64,000 nt of DNA from Bacteroidota bacterium (lineage in GTDB: Bacteria > Bacteroidota > Bacteroidia > Chitinophagales > Chitinophagaceae): NCBI GenBank assembly GCA_030706605.1, contig JAUZOE010000017.1, forward strand, positions 1 to 64,000, in the 5' to 3' direction. The notes beneath the pieces were generated by a model, which saw only the letters and a list, made by a program, of their open reading frames with translations, ran no database searches and was not told the DNA's origin. The stretch's first letter is position 1; every line of letters starts with the position of its first letter. This document shows, one piece after another, positions 55,459 to 64,000 of this stretch. A program made the translations under genes and the position numbers.

Positions 55459-55989
55459 CTACCATCCAACATAATCAGGAGGCTTAATTCCATTAAGTCT
55501 TAAATAAACAATAATTTGCCCCTGGTGATGGGTTTGATGATCGCTAAGAAGGTTAATGATCTGTAATTTATTCATCGGCCCCGCAAAGAAAGAAACAGTA
55601 TCGGCAAGGTCGTTCGCATCAAAATGTTGTAATACATCAATGGCAAAATCATAGGTTTTATCTAATGCTAACAGGATATCTTTTTTATTAGTAAGTTTTG
55701 CATCTTCTTTTGAAAAAGGGTTTTGACGGGTACTGAGATATGAAGAACATAACCATCCCATATTGGAAGCAATGTGCAGCAATTGACCTCCAAAACTCAT
55801 TTCCACAGGATTGGCTTTGAATGAATATTTATCTTCAGGCATCAGGGATGCCATTTCCATTGTATATTGCTTTGCATGTTTCAGTTTTAAAATGGCAGCA
55901 TCTAAGAAAAGAGCCTCCGTTTTTTGAGCCTGCGCAGCAAAACTGAAAAGTAATAATGGCCCCAGGCTTTTGAGGAATAAAAATTTCAT
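55459..55989 (-). CDS. secreted DinB superfamily protein
   Basis: 176 residues with a signal peptide (to about AAQAQ). Four-helix DinB fold with metal-type histidines: LLHIASNMG (His72), and DHQTHHQGQIIVYLRLNGI (His151, His154, His155). The family includes bacillithiol- or mycothiol-dependent transferases; a secreted form is common in Bacteroidota with unknown role. It lies 147 bases downstream of the TonB-receptor stop, past a terminator. A TAnnTTTG-type element on the minus strand occurs at 56006-56013 but without a matching -33 site. Confidence 0.88.
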   Translation of the reverse strand: MKFLFLKSLGPLLLFSFAAQAQKTEALFLDAAILKLKHAKQYTMEMASLMPEDKYSFKANPVEMSFGGQLLHIASNMGWLCSSYLSTRQNPFSKEDAKLTNKKDILLALDKTYDFAIDVLQHFDANDLADTVSFFAGPMNKLQIINLLSDHQTHHQGQIIVYLRLNGIKPPDYVGW

Positions 55990-56058
55990 TGTATTTTTTA
56001 TTCAACAAAAATAGACATATCCTGCAGGATATACCCTAAAAATAAAAAGATTTGATTA

Positions 56059-56093
56059 AAATAAAAACAGGACAGGCTTACAAACACCTGTCC
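56059..56093 (-). terminator. intrinsic terminator after the TonB-dependent receptor
   Basis: On the minus strand GGACAGG (56093-56087) pairs with CCTGTCC (56076-56070) around a 10-base loop, followed by TGTTTTTATTTT. It lies 44 bases after the receptor stop. Confidence 0.8.
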
Positions 56094-56136
56094 CCTTTGG
56101 GTTCGTTACGCTGATAACAACGCGTATGCATTACAT

Positions 56137-58590
56137 TTATTTTTTAAAATCAAACGGGATATTGATCTTGAAACCAATATTCCTTCCCATTTCATATACG
56201 CCGGTTCTTCCCGTCGCATTATTGGGATCACCATATTTAAGGCGGCTCATATTACTCTGGTAAGCTACATTGGCAATGTTGCGGGCATAAATATTGACAG
56301 AGAAAAGCGTTTTACCTTTTGAAGTAATATCGGCCCCCACACCAATGTTAAGTAGTGTGTAAGCAGGCGTTACGGTTTCGTCGCCAAACTTATAATATAT
56401 TTTATCCTGCTTAAAACAATGTTCTACATCAAAGCGTGCAGAAAGGTTAGCAAAAGTATTTCCCGCTTTCTTTGACAGGAACTCTACTCCAGAGACTAAT
56501 TTATAAGGCGGTGTATAGGGCAGGTATTTAGTTGAATCAGATTGCTTCTTTTGGATTGCGTTAATCACTGAAAAAGTATTATCAAAATGAAACCAGGTTG
56601 CATTTTGGGGATGGATATGTAAAGTCAGTTCACCGCCACTTAATACAGCATCGCCCGATATATATTTAAAAGTAGGCCCGTCACTTGCCGCCATTACATC
56701 GGTGCGTATAGAGTCGCCGCCCAAAACACTGGCTAGCTTTACCGGGAAAATATAATTTTTAATATTGTTATCAAATACCGTCAGCTCTGCAGAAATATCT
56801 TTCGTATTTACGCCAAGCGTTATATCAGTCTGCCAGCTATGCTCAGGCTTCAATGAAGGATCGCCTATTTCATAAAATGGAGTACCGTCATGTATACCGT
56901 TGCTACCACTTTCTGCTATATTGGGCGCCCTGAAAGCCCTGGAGAAATTAATTTTTCCGTAGAGCGCCCGTGTAAAATCATATGTAACGCCTATACTTCC
57001 CGAGATACCTGAAAAGTCAGAATGGTAAGCTGTAAAGCGATGCACTGCTTCCGAAGTGCCTGGTGGAACTTTGATGCCACTGCTGTCGAGGAAAAGATCA
57101 TCTCCATGAAGAGTTCGGTTATCAAAGCGCAGCCCTCCTGCAATAGAAAGTTTGTAATACGTTTTTTTAGCTACTGCAAATGCACCTATGTCAAAAAGAT
57201 GGTAGGCAGGGACTAAAAGCAACATACCCCTGTTTTGCGAAGACTGCTGCATTCCGTTGGCCCCAACCGAAAGATCAAAATGATTCTTTTGAGCCATTGT
57301 GTAGCGCACATCGTAGTTAAGGGTGTTTAAAAAATAATAGATGTTGTACACATTGCCCAAGGTGGCATCATTGGCTTCCTGGCGCTGGTTTTGCTGAAAA
57401 CCAATGCGCACGCCAAGGCGCCCTGTGCCTATGGCAAAACTATTATCCCATACCACTTTGTAATGACGCACATGCTGATGAATGATTAAATCATGTGAGT
57501 ACGATTTCAATTCCGACTCAGGAACTATTACCACACTGTCGCTGCCGTCCGATGCCATTACATGCCTGTTAAACTGACCCGTTATTTCATCGCGACCGCC
57601 TTCTACTATGCCTAGTTTTAAATCAAAACTACTCAGGATAATTCTTGAATAACCCCAATCGCGGTTGATACCAATACTTCCTTTTAAATTATTTTCTCCA
57701 TAGCCTGAATTAAAAACATAGCCGTCATATTTATTTTTGAACGCATGTCCATCTGTGTAAGTATAACGGGCATCGTAAGTGATACCATTGGTGTTGCCGG
57801 CAATATCAGCAGAACCGCCATACATACCATTATTGGTTTGATAGAGTCCCTGTATATTTCCTTTCAACTGTCCTTCAGGAAGTGTGGGCGCCGAAATCAT
57901 ATTGATCACACCGGCCATTGCATCTGAGCCATAACTAAGGCTGGCGGGGCCGCGCATAATTTCTACTTTATTTACGGTGTAAGGATCTATCTCTATCCCG
58001 AACTCGTCCCCAAACTGTTGCCCTTCCTGGCGAATACCATCATTCACCACTACTACACGATTGTAGCCCAGCCCCCTTATCACGGGTTTCGAAATGGCAG
58101 GACCTTCTGTGATTTGTGAAACGCCAGGTGAATTCCTGAGAGCATCTATAATATTATCAGATAGGGTTTCAGTAAAAGCATTTTGCGAAACAATGCTCAC
58201 CGGTGCAGGATTGGTCTTTTCCTCTGTCGCCGACGGTACTCCCGTCACCACCACTTCAGGTGATTCTAAAGACGACTCATGCAATACAAAATTGACCGTT
58301 GAATGGCCTTTTACAGTAATCTCTTTAGTTTGAGAAGCATAGCCTACAAAACTTACTTCCACCAGGTAAGTTCCGTTGGGAATATTTTTTATTTCATAGC
58401 GGCCATCGGGTTGTGTAACCGCTCCCAATTTAATGTCCGGAATGTAAACAGAAGCACCACTAAGAGCTTCATGGCGACTGCGTTCCGTGATTTTTCCGCT
58501 GAGAGATACCTGGCCCATGGCCACCAGTTGAATACCGGAAAGCAGAGAGCATAAAAACAGGCATCTCTTGGTATTATTGATTGCTTTCAT
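56137..58590 (-). CDS. TonB-dependent receptor with carboxypeptidase-like N-terminal domain
   Basis: 817 residues. Signal peptide (ends near MGQ), carboxypeptidase-regulatory domain about 28-108 (VSLSGKITERSRHEALSGASVYIPDI), plug domain with VVVTGVPSATEEKTNPAPVSIVSQNAF near 112-138 and DALRNSPGVSQITEGPAISKPVIRGLGYNRVVVVNDGIRQEGQQFGDEF, then a beta-barrel ending in FDFKK. Substrate unknown; it is unrelated to the polysaccharide locus. It is 110 bases after the start-less gene at 58701. No SusD partner is near, so it is a single-protein transporter of a siderophore, metal or vitamin type. Confidence 0.9.
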   Translation of the reverse strand: MKAINNTKRCLFLCSLLSGIQLVAMGQVSLSGKITERSRHEALSGASVYIPDIKLGAVTQPDGRYEIKNIPNGTYLVEVSFVGYASQTKEITVKGHSTVNFVLHESSLESPEVVVTGVPSATEEKTNPAPVSIVSQNAFTETLSDNIIDALRNSPGVSQITEGPAISKPVIRGLGYNRVVVVNDGIRQEGQQFGDEFGIEIDPYTVNKVEIMRGPASLSYGSDAMAGVINMISAPTLPEGQLKGNIQGLYQTNNGMYGGSADIAGNTNGITYDARYTYTDGHAFKNKYDGYVFNSGYGENNLKGSIGINRDWGYSRIILSSFDLKLGIVEGGRDEITGQFNRHVMASDGSDSVVIVPESELKSYSHDLIIHQHVRHYKVVWDNSFAIGTGRLGVRIGFQQNQRQEANDATLGNVYNIYYFLNTLNYDVRYTMAQKNHFDLSVGANGMQQSSQNRGMLLLVPAYHLFDIGAFAVAKKTYYKLSIAGGLRFDNRTLHGDDLFLDSSGIKVPPGTSEAVHRFTAYHSDFSGISGSIGVTYDFTRALYGKINFSRAFRAPNIAESGSNGIHDGTPFYEIGDPSLKPEHSWQTDITLGVNTKDISAELTVFDNNIKNYIFPVKLASVLGGDSIRTDVMAASDGPTFKYISGDAVLSGGELTLHIHPQNATWFHFDNTFSVINAIQKKQSDSTKYLPYTPPYKLVSGVEFLSKKAGNTFANLSARFDVEHCFKQDKIYYKFGDETVTPAYTLLNIGVGADITSKGKTLFSVNIYARNIANVAYQSNMSRLKYGDPNNATGRTGVYEMGRNIGFKINIPFDFKK

Positions 58591-58700
58591 TATTTAAAAT
58601 TGGTACTTTGATAAAATGTGACATGCATTCATTACATGCCAACAAACTCTCCTACTTCATATCATAAACAGGAAGTGCATTGAAAACGTTGTAAACAAAA

Positions 58701-59240
58701 TCAGGACAATAAAGAATCTGGAGGCGGAACGAAAATAATTTTTAACGGTGATGCATACAGGAAGCAATCATTGATAGTTTTTATATCAGTACTGCTATGC
58801 AAGTATGAAAGAGCCGGTGAAACAGGCAGTTTTTCCATCCTGAAATATTTGGCAAGTTCAGGGCGGGTGGTTTTGCCGGGCAAAGGATTATCGGGAGAAT
58901 TGTTTTTCCCCCAGTCGGCCAGGTCCTTTACATCCTTGTCTTCCTCTTGATCGTGCAGTGCATAATATAGCGTAACTCCATTACGGATTTCAGTCTTTAC
59001 AATGTCATATAGTTTACCATCCGCCAATATTTCTCTTTTACCAACCAGTTGAAAGCCCCGTGTGTCCGATGAAAATACAGTAAGAGAAGCGGCAGGCAGG
59101 TTATCATCATCGGCAAAGACATCTGCCCTTATTTTACAAAGCTGTATCTGTCCCCAATAGAAAAAAAACAGTCCGAAGGAATTGAACCCGAGTAAAAAAA
59201 TGAGGAATATGGAAATGGTCTTTTTGATAACAGCTAAAAT
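58701..59240 (-). CDS. secreted or anchored hypothetical protein without a canonical start
   Basis: The coding frame runs open from an in-frame stop at 59259-59261 to the stop at 58701, but no ATG, GTG or TTG lies between the upstream stop and the hydrophobic N-terminus. Reading back from the conserved body gives AVIKKTISIFLIFLLGFNSF-type hydrophobic sequence, so the true start is probably the ATT at 59238-59240 (179 residues). Using TTG at 59027 would discard the hydrophobic segment and the QLVGKREILADG part. The body ends PLKIIFVPPPDSLLS. No known family. It is upstream of the TonB receptor and may be in one operon with it. A sequence error or a small deletion is the alternative. Confidence 0.55.
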   Translation of the reverse strand: MLAVIKKTISIFLIFLLGFNSFGLFFFYWGQIQLCKIRADVFADDDNLPAASLTVFSSDTRGFQLVGKREILADGKLYDIVKTEIRNGVTLYYALHDQEEDKDVKDLADWGKNNSPDNPLPGKTTRPELAKYFRMEKLPVSPALSYLHSSTDIKTINDCFLYASPLKIIFVPPPDSLLS

Positions 59241-59340
59241 ACTAAATAATAATAAGGTGTATCATGTCAATTCCCTCTACCAACTGCTCATGGTTGATTA
59301 GAGTTTAAAAAAGAGTATCACCTTTGACAGAAAAGGAAAG

Positions 59341-60570
59341 CTATTTTTTTAATAATTCTTCTTCATCCAGGCGCTTCAATTCCAGTTTAAACCATATCCT
59401 TGTCATCGCAACAATGATTACAAAAAAAATGCAAAAGATAAGCCCCATGTAAAATAAGAAGGATAATTTTCCGAAGAAAAAAGTAATCAATAAAATACAA
59501 AGACCTGATGAGATAATGAGAAGCCGCATGATTTTTCCGGATGCATTATATTCTTTAGGGTAATGAAGATGAAGGCTAATGGCCCAAATGCTCAAAAGAA
59601 AGACAAAAAGGCTTACCCCAAATAATTCTTTTAAAAATAAAGGAGCAGCCGGAAAGCTATCAATATTTTTGATCAACATTGAAAAAATGGCGCCTATTAT
59701 TCCGAGAGAAGCCAGTGCTGGTATGTAAAGCATAGACATAATCTGTCCCCTTATAAAACCACTCTTAATTTCCCTGTCTGCAATGAGCGAAAAAAATATC
59801 CACCACAAAGCAAAGACAATTAATATGCCCATACCGAAGCCTTCCCAAACATGAGCATTCAAATCCGCCGCATCACTTGCCCCATTGATAACCCCAAGGA
59901 TGGCTTCACCAAAAACTATAATGGTGAATAAACCCAGCCGCTCTGCCATGCTGGGGGAAAGATTTAAATTCAAATTTCTTTTACCGAAATGGAAAGCTGC
60001 AAAAAAAGGCGGGAGGTAATTAAATACCAGGGCAAGCCCGAACAGTATTCTCTTATAAGGCTGGGAAACATACAGCGTAATAAAAATCAGGCTGAGCGCT
60101 ATCAAATAGCAAAATGTATAAGGGCGGTTGAGTTTCCTGTGATTTTTATCATAAATGCCCACGCTCCACCACAGGTAAGTAATGTAGAACTGTAAAAATA
60201 TAAGAGCGATGGTACCCCGGTTAACAAAAAGTTCAGGCGGCCCACTCATAGTTACGGCCAATGCAGCAACCGCCATCATTTGCCAAAGGGTCATAAACCG
60301 GGTACGTATTCCCAGCGAGCCATGCAGATCGTGATACATGCTTCCGTTGATCCATCCCCAAAAAATCATCAGGAAAAGCAAAAAATAATCAACAATTCCC
60401 TCTGTGCAAGGGTTGGTAGCCAGGTGATGAGTAATCCGTGAAATAACGATCACATAAACCAGGTCGTAAAAAAGTTCCAGCCAGCTGATCTTTCTCTCTT
60501 CAATGCTGGTAGAAAATTTTCGTGGTGGTCCCCACCAGATGTTGTGTTTTCTGCCGGTATAATTATTCAT
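59341..60570 (-). CDS. low temperature requirement A (LtrA) family membrane protein
   Basis: 409 residues, about ten hydrophobic segments. Family signature near the N-terminus: GPPRKFSTSIEERKISWLELFYDLVYVIVISRITHHL (15-52 region), followed by MIFWGWINGSMYHD and AERLGLFTIIVFGEAILGV near 205-223. LtrA proteins are multi-span inner-membrane proteins of unknown biochemical role, first linked to growth at low temperature in Listeria. It is divergent from yccF-like gene at 60775 and has a promoter-like element in between. Confidence 0.92.
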   Translation of the reverse strand: MNNYTGRKHNIWWGPPRKFSTSIEERKISWLELFYDLVYVIVISRITHHLATNPCTEGIVDYFLLFLMIFWGWINGSMYHDLHGSLGIRTRFMTLWQMMAVAALAVTMSGPPELFVNRGTIALIFLQFYITYLWWSVGIYDKNHRKLNRPYTFCYLIALSLIFITLYVSQPYKRILFGLALVFNYLPPFFAAFHFGKRNLNLNLSPSMAERLGLFTIIVFGEAILGVINGASDAADLNAHVWEGFGMGILIVFALWWIFFSLIADREIKSGFIRGQIMSMLYIPALASLGIIGAIFSMLIKNIDSFPAAPLFLKELFGVSLFVFLLSIWAISLHLHYPKEYNASGKIMRLLIISSGLCILLITFFFGKLSFLFYMGLIFCIFFVIIVAMTRIWFKLELKRLDEEELLKK

Positions 60571-60601
60571 TAAAGTAAAATAATATGATAACTTATAAAG
60601 A

Positions 60602-60609
60602 CAAATGTA
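60602..60609 (-). promoter_or_regulatory. candidate -7 element for the LtrA gene
   Basis: On the minus strand TACATTTG fits TAnnTTTG, 32 bases upstream of the start. No matching -33 element at the usual distance. Confidence 0.4.
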
Positions 60610-60774
60610 TTTATTTTACTTCCACTAATAATGGGCAAAAAGAAATTAATCATCCTGAACTAATGCCGGTAACTATAATCAGAAGATTAAATTTTCAAGG
60701 AAATTAAAAAGGAAGCATAAAACACATAATCTGTCTTTTATGTATCTTCATCCGGCAGTATAAAATCTTTTCAA

Positions 60775-61143
60775 TTGAATACTATTGGTAATCTTATCTG
60801 GCTCATCTTTGGTGGCTTTTTTGCCGCTCTTGGTTATTTTTTCGGTGGCATTATTTTGTGCATCACTGTGGTGGGCATACCCTGGGGCCTGCAATGTTTT
60901 AAGCTAGCAGGGCTGGTATTGTGGCCTTTTGGTAAAGAAGTAATTAGCAGTTCATCAAATACGGGTTGCCTCTCCACACTTTTTAATATTATATGGTTGG
61001 TATGTGGTGGATTATATACGGCATTGGTGCATGTATTCTTTGGCTTGTTGCTCACCATTACTATCATTGGCATTCCCTTTGCACGCCAGCATTTCAAGCT
61101 GATAGAAATTTCGATGATGCCTTTTGGAAAAACAATCCGGTGA
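60775..61143 (+). CDS. YccF domain membrane protein
   Basis: 122 residues. Two copies of the YccF motif: LIWLIFGGFFAALGYFFGGIILCITVVGIPWGLQCFKLAGLVLWPFGKEV and FNIIWLVCGGLYTALVHVFFGLLLTITIIGIPFARQHFKLIEISMMPFGKTI. Hydrophobic throughout, inner membrane. The start is TTG at 60775; no ATG lies upstream in frame that fits the family N-terminus (NTIGNLIWLIFGG). Function unknown. Confidence 0.9.
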   Translation: MNTIGNLIWLIFGGFFAALGYFFGGIILCITVVGIPWGLQCFKLAGLVLWPFGKEVISSSSNTGCLSTLFNIIWLVCGGLYTALVHVFFGLLLTITIIGIPFARQHFKLIEISMMPFGKTIR

Positions 61144-61188
61144 TCTTTTTTACCAAAGATTTCCCTTAAAAATACAGCTTAATCTTTT

Positions 61189-61220
61189 AAAAAAACTACT
61201 GCAATCGATGATTGCAGTAG
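61189..61220 (-). terminator. intrinsic terminator of the His/Asp-rich lipoprotein gene
   Basis: CTACTGCAATC (61196-61206) pairs perfectly with GATTGCAGTAG (61210-61220) around a 3-base loop; on the minus strand seven T follow. It lies 40 bases after the stop of the small gene at 61261. Confidence 0.85.
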
Positions 61221-61260
61221 CACATGTGAATCGAGAAAGTAGCCTTTTCTAAATATGATC

Positions 61261-61416
61261 TTAATATCGGTCATGGTCACGATAATGATCATGATCATGA
61301 TCGTGCTGGTAATGATGATAATGTGGACGTTCGTAACTTCTTTCATAATAACAACCGCTTACTGCAAACCCCAACACAACTGCCAGGGTAACAAAAAACA
61401 GGGACATTTTTTTCAT
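61261..61416 (-). CDS. 51-residue His/Asp/Tyr-rich lipoprotein
   Basis: A short reading frame starting MKKMSLFFVTLAVVLGFAVSGC, a classical lipoprotein signal with Cys22. The 29 residues after it consist mainly of His, Asp, Tyr and Arg, including three successive His-Asp pairs, and contain no hydrophobic core. This is an envelope-anchored peptide with the composition of a metal-binding tail. A strong terminator follows on the same strand, which supports it as a real gene. No named family. It lies between the YccF gene and the AI-2E family gene, in the opposite direction. Confidence 0.75.
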   Translation of the reverse strand: MKKMSLFFVTLAVVLGFAVSGCYYERSYERPHYHHYQHDHDHDHYRDHDRY

Positions 61417-61689
61417 AAAATAGTTTTTTGATTTTCTTAAAATGTTTTTTCATTGCTAGGACGGAATTAGCCATTTTAAGTTTACAGGAAAAATGCTGAA
61501 TTTTGGTAACATGCTGTTAAAACAATCCGGCACAGCAGTCCGCGTCATAAGGAGCGTGACATGAAACCCTGCCAGGACACAAAACTTTTCTTCAATTATT
61601 AATAATCCTTCGTAAAACTTCTCCTTATATTTTAATTTTCATTTCCTTTACACTTCTTTTAATTAATTAAACAGTTAAGGGGAAATTAA

Positions 61690-62814
61690 ATGACTTTGCC
61701 TAAATTAAATCAGCAGCCTTTTTATTTTAAACTGGCAATGGTGCTTTTAGCTATTATTGCAACTGGCTACCTGAGTATTTTAGGCAAAGAAGTATTGAGT
61801 CCTCTTTTATTTGGCTTGTTATTTTCAATATTGCTTCTGCCCATAGCCAGGTTCTTTGAGAGAAAAATGAAATTACACCGAAGTGCTGCCTCAGCTTTTT
61901 CAGTTTTGATAATGCTCATCATTATTGCAGGCGTCATCTTTCTTGTAGGTTCACAAATCTCCCGAATTTCAGCAGACCTTCCGATTTTGAAACAGCAGGT
62001 TATTGCTTCGCTTCATAATTTCCAGGTATGGATATCTGCAAAATTTGATGTGAATGTAGAAAAACAAATGGCCTATGTAAATTCAGCAACCTCGAAACTT
62101 GAAACTGCATCTCCTAATGTAATTGGAGCCACAGTACTTTCTCTCTCTTCTTATTTATTGTTTCTTGTTTTTGTAATCCTGGATACCTTTTTCTTACTTT
62201 TTTACAGGAGCAGGCTTCTTCAATTTCTTGTAGAGGTTTTTGGAGAAAAAAATACAAATACAGTTCATGATATTGTAGCAACCGTACAATCTATTATCAG
62301 GAAATATATTATAGGTCTTTTGATTGAAATGAGTACTGTGGCTATTGTATGTTGCAGTGTTTTCCTTTTCATTGGCATTAAGTATGCCATCCTGCTGGGA
62401 TTGATTACTGCACTGTTTAATATTGTTCCATACATAGGGATATTTACAGCATTATTCTTAAATATAATTATCACTTTTGCATCAACGGCCATTACAACCA
62501 AAGTGTTACTGGTAGTAATAACGGTTGTATCCATGCACCTTATAGACAGCAATGTATTGCTTCCGCTGATTGTTGGCTCCAAAGTAAGGATCAATGCTTT
62601 TATTACCCTTTTAGGTGTCGTCGTTGGAGAAATGATTTGGGGTATCCCGGGTATGTTTCTCTCAATACCTGTAATTGCCATTGCCAAAATTATTTTTGAC
62701 AGAATTGAAAGTCTTCATCCCTGGGGGCATTTATTAGGCGACGAAAAATTTGAAAGTAGATCTATTACCCATATTAATAAGACAAAAAAGAGAAAATCCA
62801 TTAGTGATTCTTAA
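61690..62814 (+). CDS. AI-2E family transporter
   Basis: 374 residues. Membrane segments in the order of the AI-2E exporter / PerM family: LAMVLLAIIATGYLSIL, LLFGLLFSILLLPIARFFERK, AFSVLIMLIIIAGVIFLVG, then a soluble loop and a C-terminal block of helices including LIDSNVLLPLIVGSKVRINAFITLLGVVVGEMIWGIPGMFLSIPVIAI, the family hallmark. Exports or senses a small molecule or acts in ion exchange; the exact role is unknown. Terminal basic tail HINKTKKRKS. No promoter found in the gap before it. Confidence 0.93.
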   Translation: MTLPKLNQQPFYFKLAMVLLAIIATGYLSILGKEVLSPLLFGLLFSILLLPIARFFERKMKLHRSAASAFSVLIMLIIIAGVIFLVGSQISRISADLPILKQQVIASLHNFQVWISAKFDVNVEKQMAYVNSATSKLETASPNVIGATVLSLSSYLLFLVFVILDTFFLLFYRSRLLQFLVEVFGEKNTNTVHDIVATVQSIIRKYIIGLLIEMSTVAIVCCSVFLFIGIKYAILLGLITALFNIVPYIGIFTALFLNIIITFASTAITTKVLLVVITVVSMHLIDSNVLLPLIVGSKVRINAFITLLGVVVGEMIWGIPGMFLSIPVIAIAKIIFDRIESLHPWGHLLGDEKFESRSITHINKTKKRKSISDS

Positions 62815-62949
62815 CTCATTTCCACCAACACGTTTACGTGCAGGCATACTTTACGCTTTTATTCTTACTACCGTGGCATAGCTTTTATAATAAGGACAGG
62901 CAGACGCGTGTCATAAAATCCCACCGTGACGGAATCAATCATAATAAGT

Positions 62950-62978
62950 AAAAAAGGGCTGTGTTACCACAAGCCCTT
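62950..62978 (-). terminator. intrinsic terminator after the small barrel protein
   Basis: AAGGGCT (62954-62960) and AGCCCTT (62972-62978) form the stem; the minus strand ends in a T-run of six. It lies 26 bases after the stop of the gene at 63005. Confidence 0.8.
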
Positions 62979-63004
62979 GATATTTTTCTTTTATCAGTAA
63001 TCTT

Positions 63005-63274
63005 TTACTTCTTCTGTAGAATAGTAACCTCTGGTTTGCTGATAACCCCGGCAGCTTGCATATCAGCAGCCAGTTGCGGGTTTTGCATAAAAGACTGCAT
63101 GGCCTCCATACTGGCAATCTCACCTATCATTGTCACTTTGTTGGGATTGTCTACCGAAGTGTAGACTGCATCCATCTTTATACCCGACGCAGTGCGCAAA
63201 GGCTCTCCGGCTTCATATACTTTCCGCCATGGTTCATAATCTTTTACTTCATGAGTTAAAATTACTGTTAACAT
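63005..63274 (-). CDS. dimeric alpha-beta barrel protein
   Basis: 89 residues. Pattern of the antibiotic-biosynthesis-monooxygenase-like fold: MLTVILTHEVKDYEPWRKVYEAGEPLRTASGI, VYTSVDNPNKVTMIGEIASMEAMQSFMQNPQLAADMQAAGVISKPEVTIL. The members bind small molecules or haem, or work as oxygenases, with few known roles. The protein is cytoplasmic. Its gene ends in a clear terminator. Confidence 0.8.
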   Translation of the reverse strand: MLTVILTHEVKDYEPWRKVYEAGEPLRTASGIKMDAVYTSVDNPNKVTMIGEIASMEAMQSFMQNPQLAADMQAAGVISKPEVTILQKK

Positions 63275-63559
63275 ATTTTTGATTTTTTTTGTGAGCAGCT
63301 AATTTAATAAAAATAAAAAATAATGCTCTGTTAATTTACCGTTTATCATATTAAACACATTACTATCCCGGAATGTGTTTCTAAAATCGCTTATTCATTA
63401 CTGTCATATAAATTTTATAACACTCACTAAGATTTCATGATGAAAGCTAAGCAGCAAGTCCATTCGCACGAAACGCTTAACCCGCATGTAACCAAAAAGG
63501 GAGATATTACTTTAAGGAACACCAACACATTCATAAGTGTCATTTAAGAAATCATATTT

Positions 63560-64000
63560 TCATGAGGCTAACCATTTATCAAACCATTTGAATGCTTCTT
63601 CCTGCATCTTCTTATCAAACTTATGCGGACCCGGATAATAAGAACATTTGTAACGATCTCCTGCATTTGCTTTTGTATAGATCTCATTCAATATTTTATC
63701 AGCCTGTTTCATTTCCGGCAAGGTATATAATGAATCCTCATTATTATCTAAAATGAGTGTGGGAAGAGGTGCCCGCAAACCCAATATTTCCGGAAAATCC
63801 AATTCATTTGGTAACAGGGGAACATAGACCATCCAGGTATGCTTAATTGACTTATTCAAAATAAAATCTTTCCAGGTGGTCATGAAGCCTACTGATATCG
63901 CACATTTTATTCTTGGATCAAGCCCTCCCATAAAGTCAGTTCGTATGCCACCTCCCGATAATCCTCCGCAGCCGACCCGGTTTGCATCTACATCATCACG
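63560..64000 (-). CDS. alpha/beta hydrolase, N-terminus cut by window edge
   Basis: The frame runs off the right edge. Visible are VGCGGLSGGG, a GxSxG-type nucleophile elbow, then GIRTDFMGGLDPRIKCAISVGFMTTW, LPTLILDNNEDSLYTLPEMKQADKIL (the probable acid region) and GPHKFDKKMQEEAFKWFDKWLAS (the likely catalytic His near HKF). This is the dienelactone-hydrolase or acetyl-xylan-esterase-like arrangement; secreted forms are common in Bacteroidota. The start lies beyond 64000. A start inside at 63931 would lose the nucleophile elbow. Confidence 0.8.
   Translation of the reverse strand, partial: RDDVDANRVGCGGLSGGGIRTDFMGGLDPRIKCAISVGFMTTWKDFILNKSIKHTWMVYVPLLPNELDFPEILGLRAPLPTLILDNNEDSLYTLPEMKQADKILNEIYTKANAGDRYKCSYYPGPHKFDKKMQEEAFKWFDKWLAS

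Noticed and set aside
58680-58700. AAAACGTT near the TonB receptor as a fourth LacI site
   Set aside because: Only one half fits and it is not a palindrome.
63437-63547. 36-codon frame in the gap before the right-edge hydrolase
   Set aside because: Polar composition with no signal, promoter or terminator; no better than chance.
1-64000. CRISPR arrays, prophage, transposon or defence islands
   Set aside because: No regular direct repeats, transposase, integrase or known defence gene was seen on either strand.

Overview
The window is an AT-rich chromosomal segment of a Bacteroidota bacterium. The best fit is Chitinophagaceae or a close relative, judged from protein style rather than a database match. 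The signs are a SusC/SusD pair, a metalloprotease with a type IX secretion tail, Bacteroidota-type promoters (TTTG, about 19-21 bases, TAnnTTTG) at several genes, and many lipoproteins. There are no rRNA, tRNA, CRISPR or insertion elements that I can see.

Region 1 (1-31,100) is a polysaccharide utilisation locus of about 28 kb on the minus strand. It reads susC, susD, a strong hairpin terminator, then GH92, an unrecognised 722-residue secreted protein, GH28, GH3 with an inserted PA14 domain, an esterase, a second unrecognised 722-residue paralogue, GH28, two twin alpha/beta hydrolases, two twin GH27 enzymes with NPCBM and Ig-like domains, a GH63-like glucosidase and a GH95 enzyme cut by the left edge. 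Upstream of susC lie a short-chain reductase of the mannonate/fructuronate type and a LacI-family regulator. Three near-identical palindromes with the core AAACGTTT lie before susC, the reductase and the regulator, which suggests one small regulon. Two GH28 enzymes plus a mannonate-type reductase point to a galacturonate-containing plant polysaccharide with galactose-type side chains. That substrate is an inference.

Region 2 (31,500-40,400) holds housekeeping and envelope genes: a polysaccharide deacetylase lipoprotein with an unknown lipoprotein partner, a CBS protein, two very small proteins (35 and 62 residues), glutaminyl-peptide cyclotransferase, an M43 protease, a lipoprotein MsrB, an aminoglycoside-phosphotransferase-like protein and a repeat-type helical protein.

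Region 3 (40,558-50,896) is the branched-chain amino acid cluster leuA-leuB-ilvE-ilvD-ilvB-ilvN-ilvC-ilvA on the plus strand. Between leuB and ilvE there is a complete attenuator: a promoter, a 34-residue leader peptide with a run of Ile/Leu/Val codons, an antiterminator and an intrinsic terminator. This is the clearest regulatory structure in the window. leuC and leuD are absent here.

Region 4 (51,185-64,000) is mixed: an orphan LuxR-type response regulator, an MFS transporter, a CAP protein, DUF1003, a secreted DinB protein, a TonB-dependent receptor preceded by a gene without a normal start codon, LtrA, YccF, a 51-residue His/Asp-rich lipoprotein with its own terminator, an AI-2E family transporter, a small alpha-beta barrel protein and an alpha/beta hydrolase cut by the right edge.
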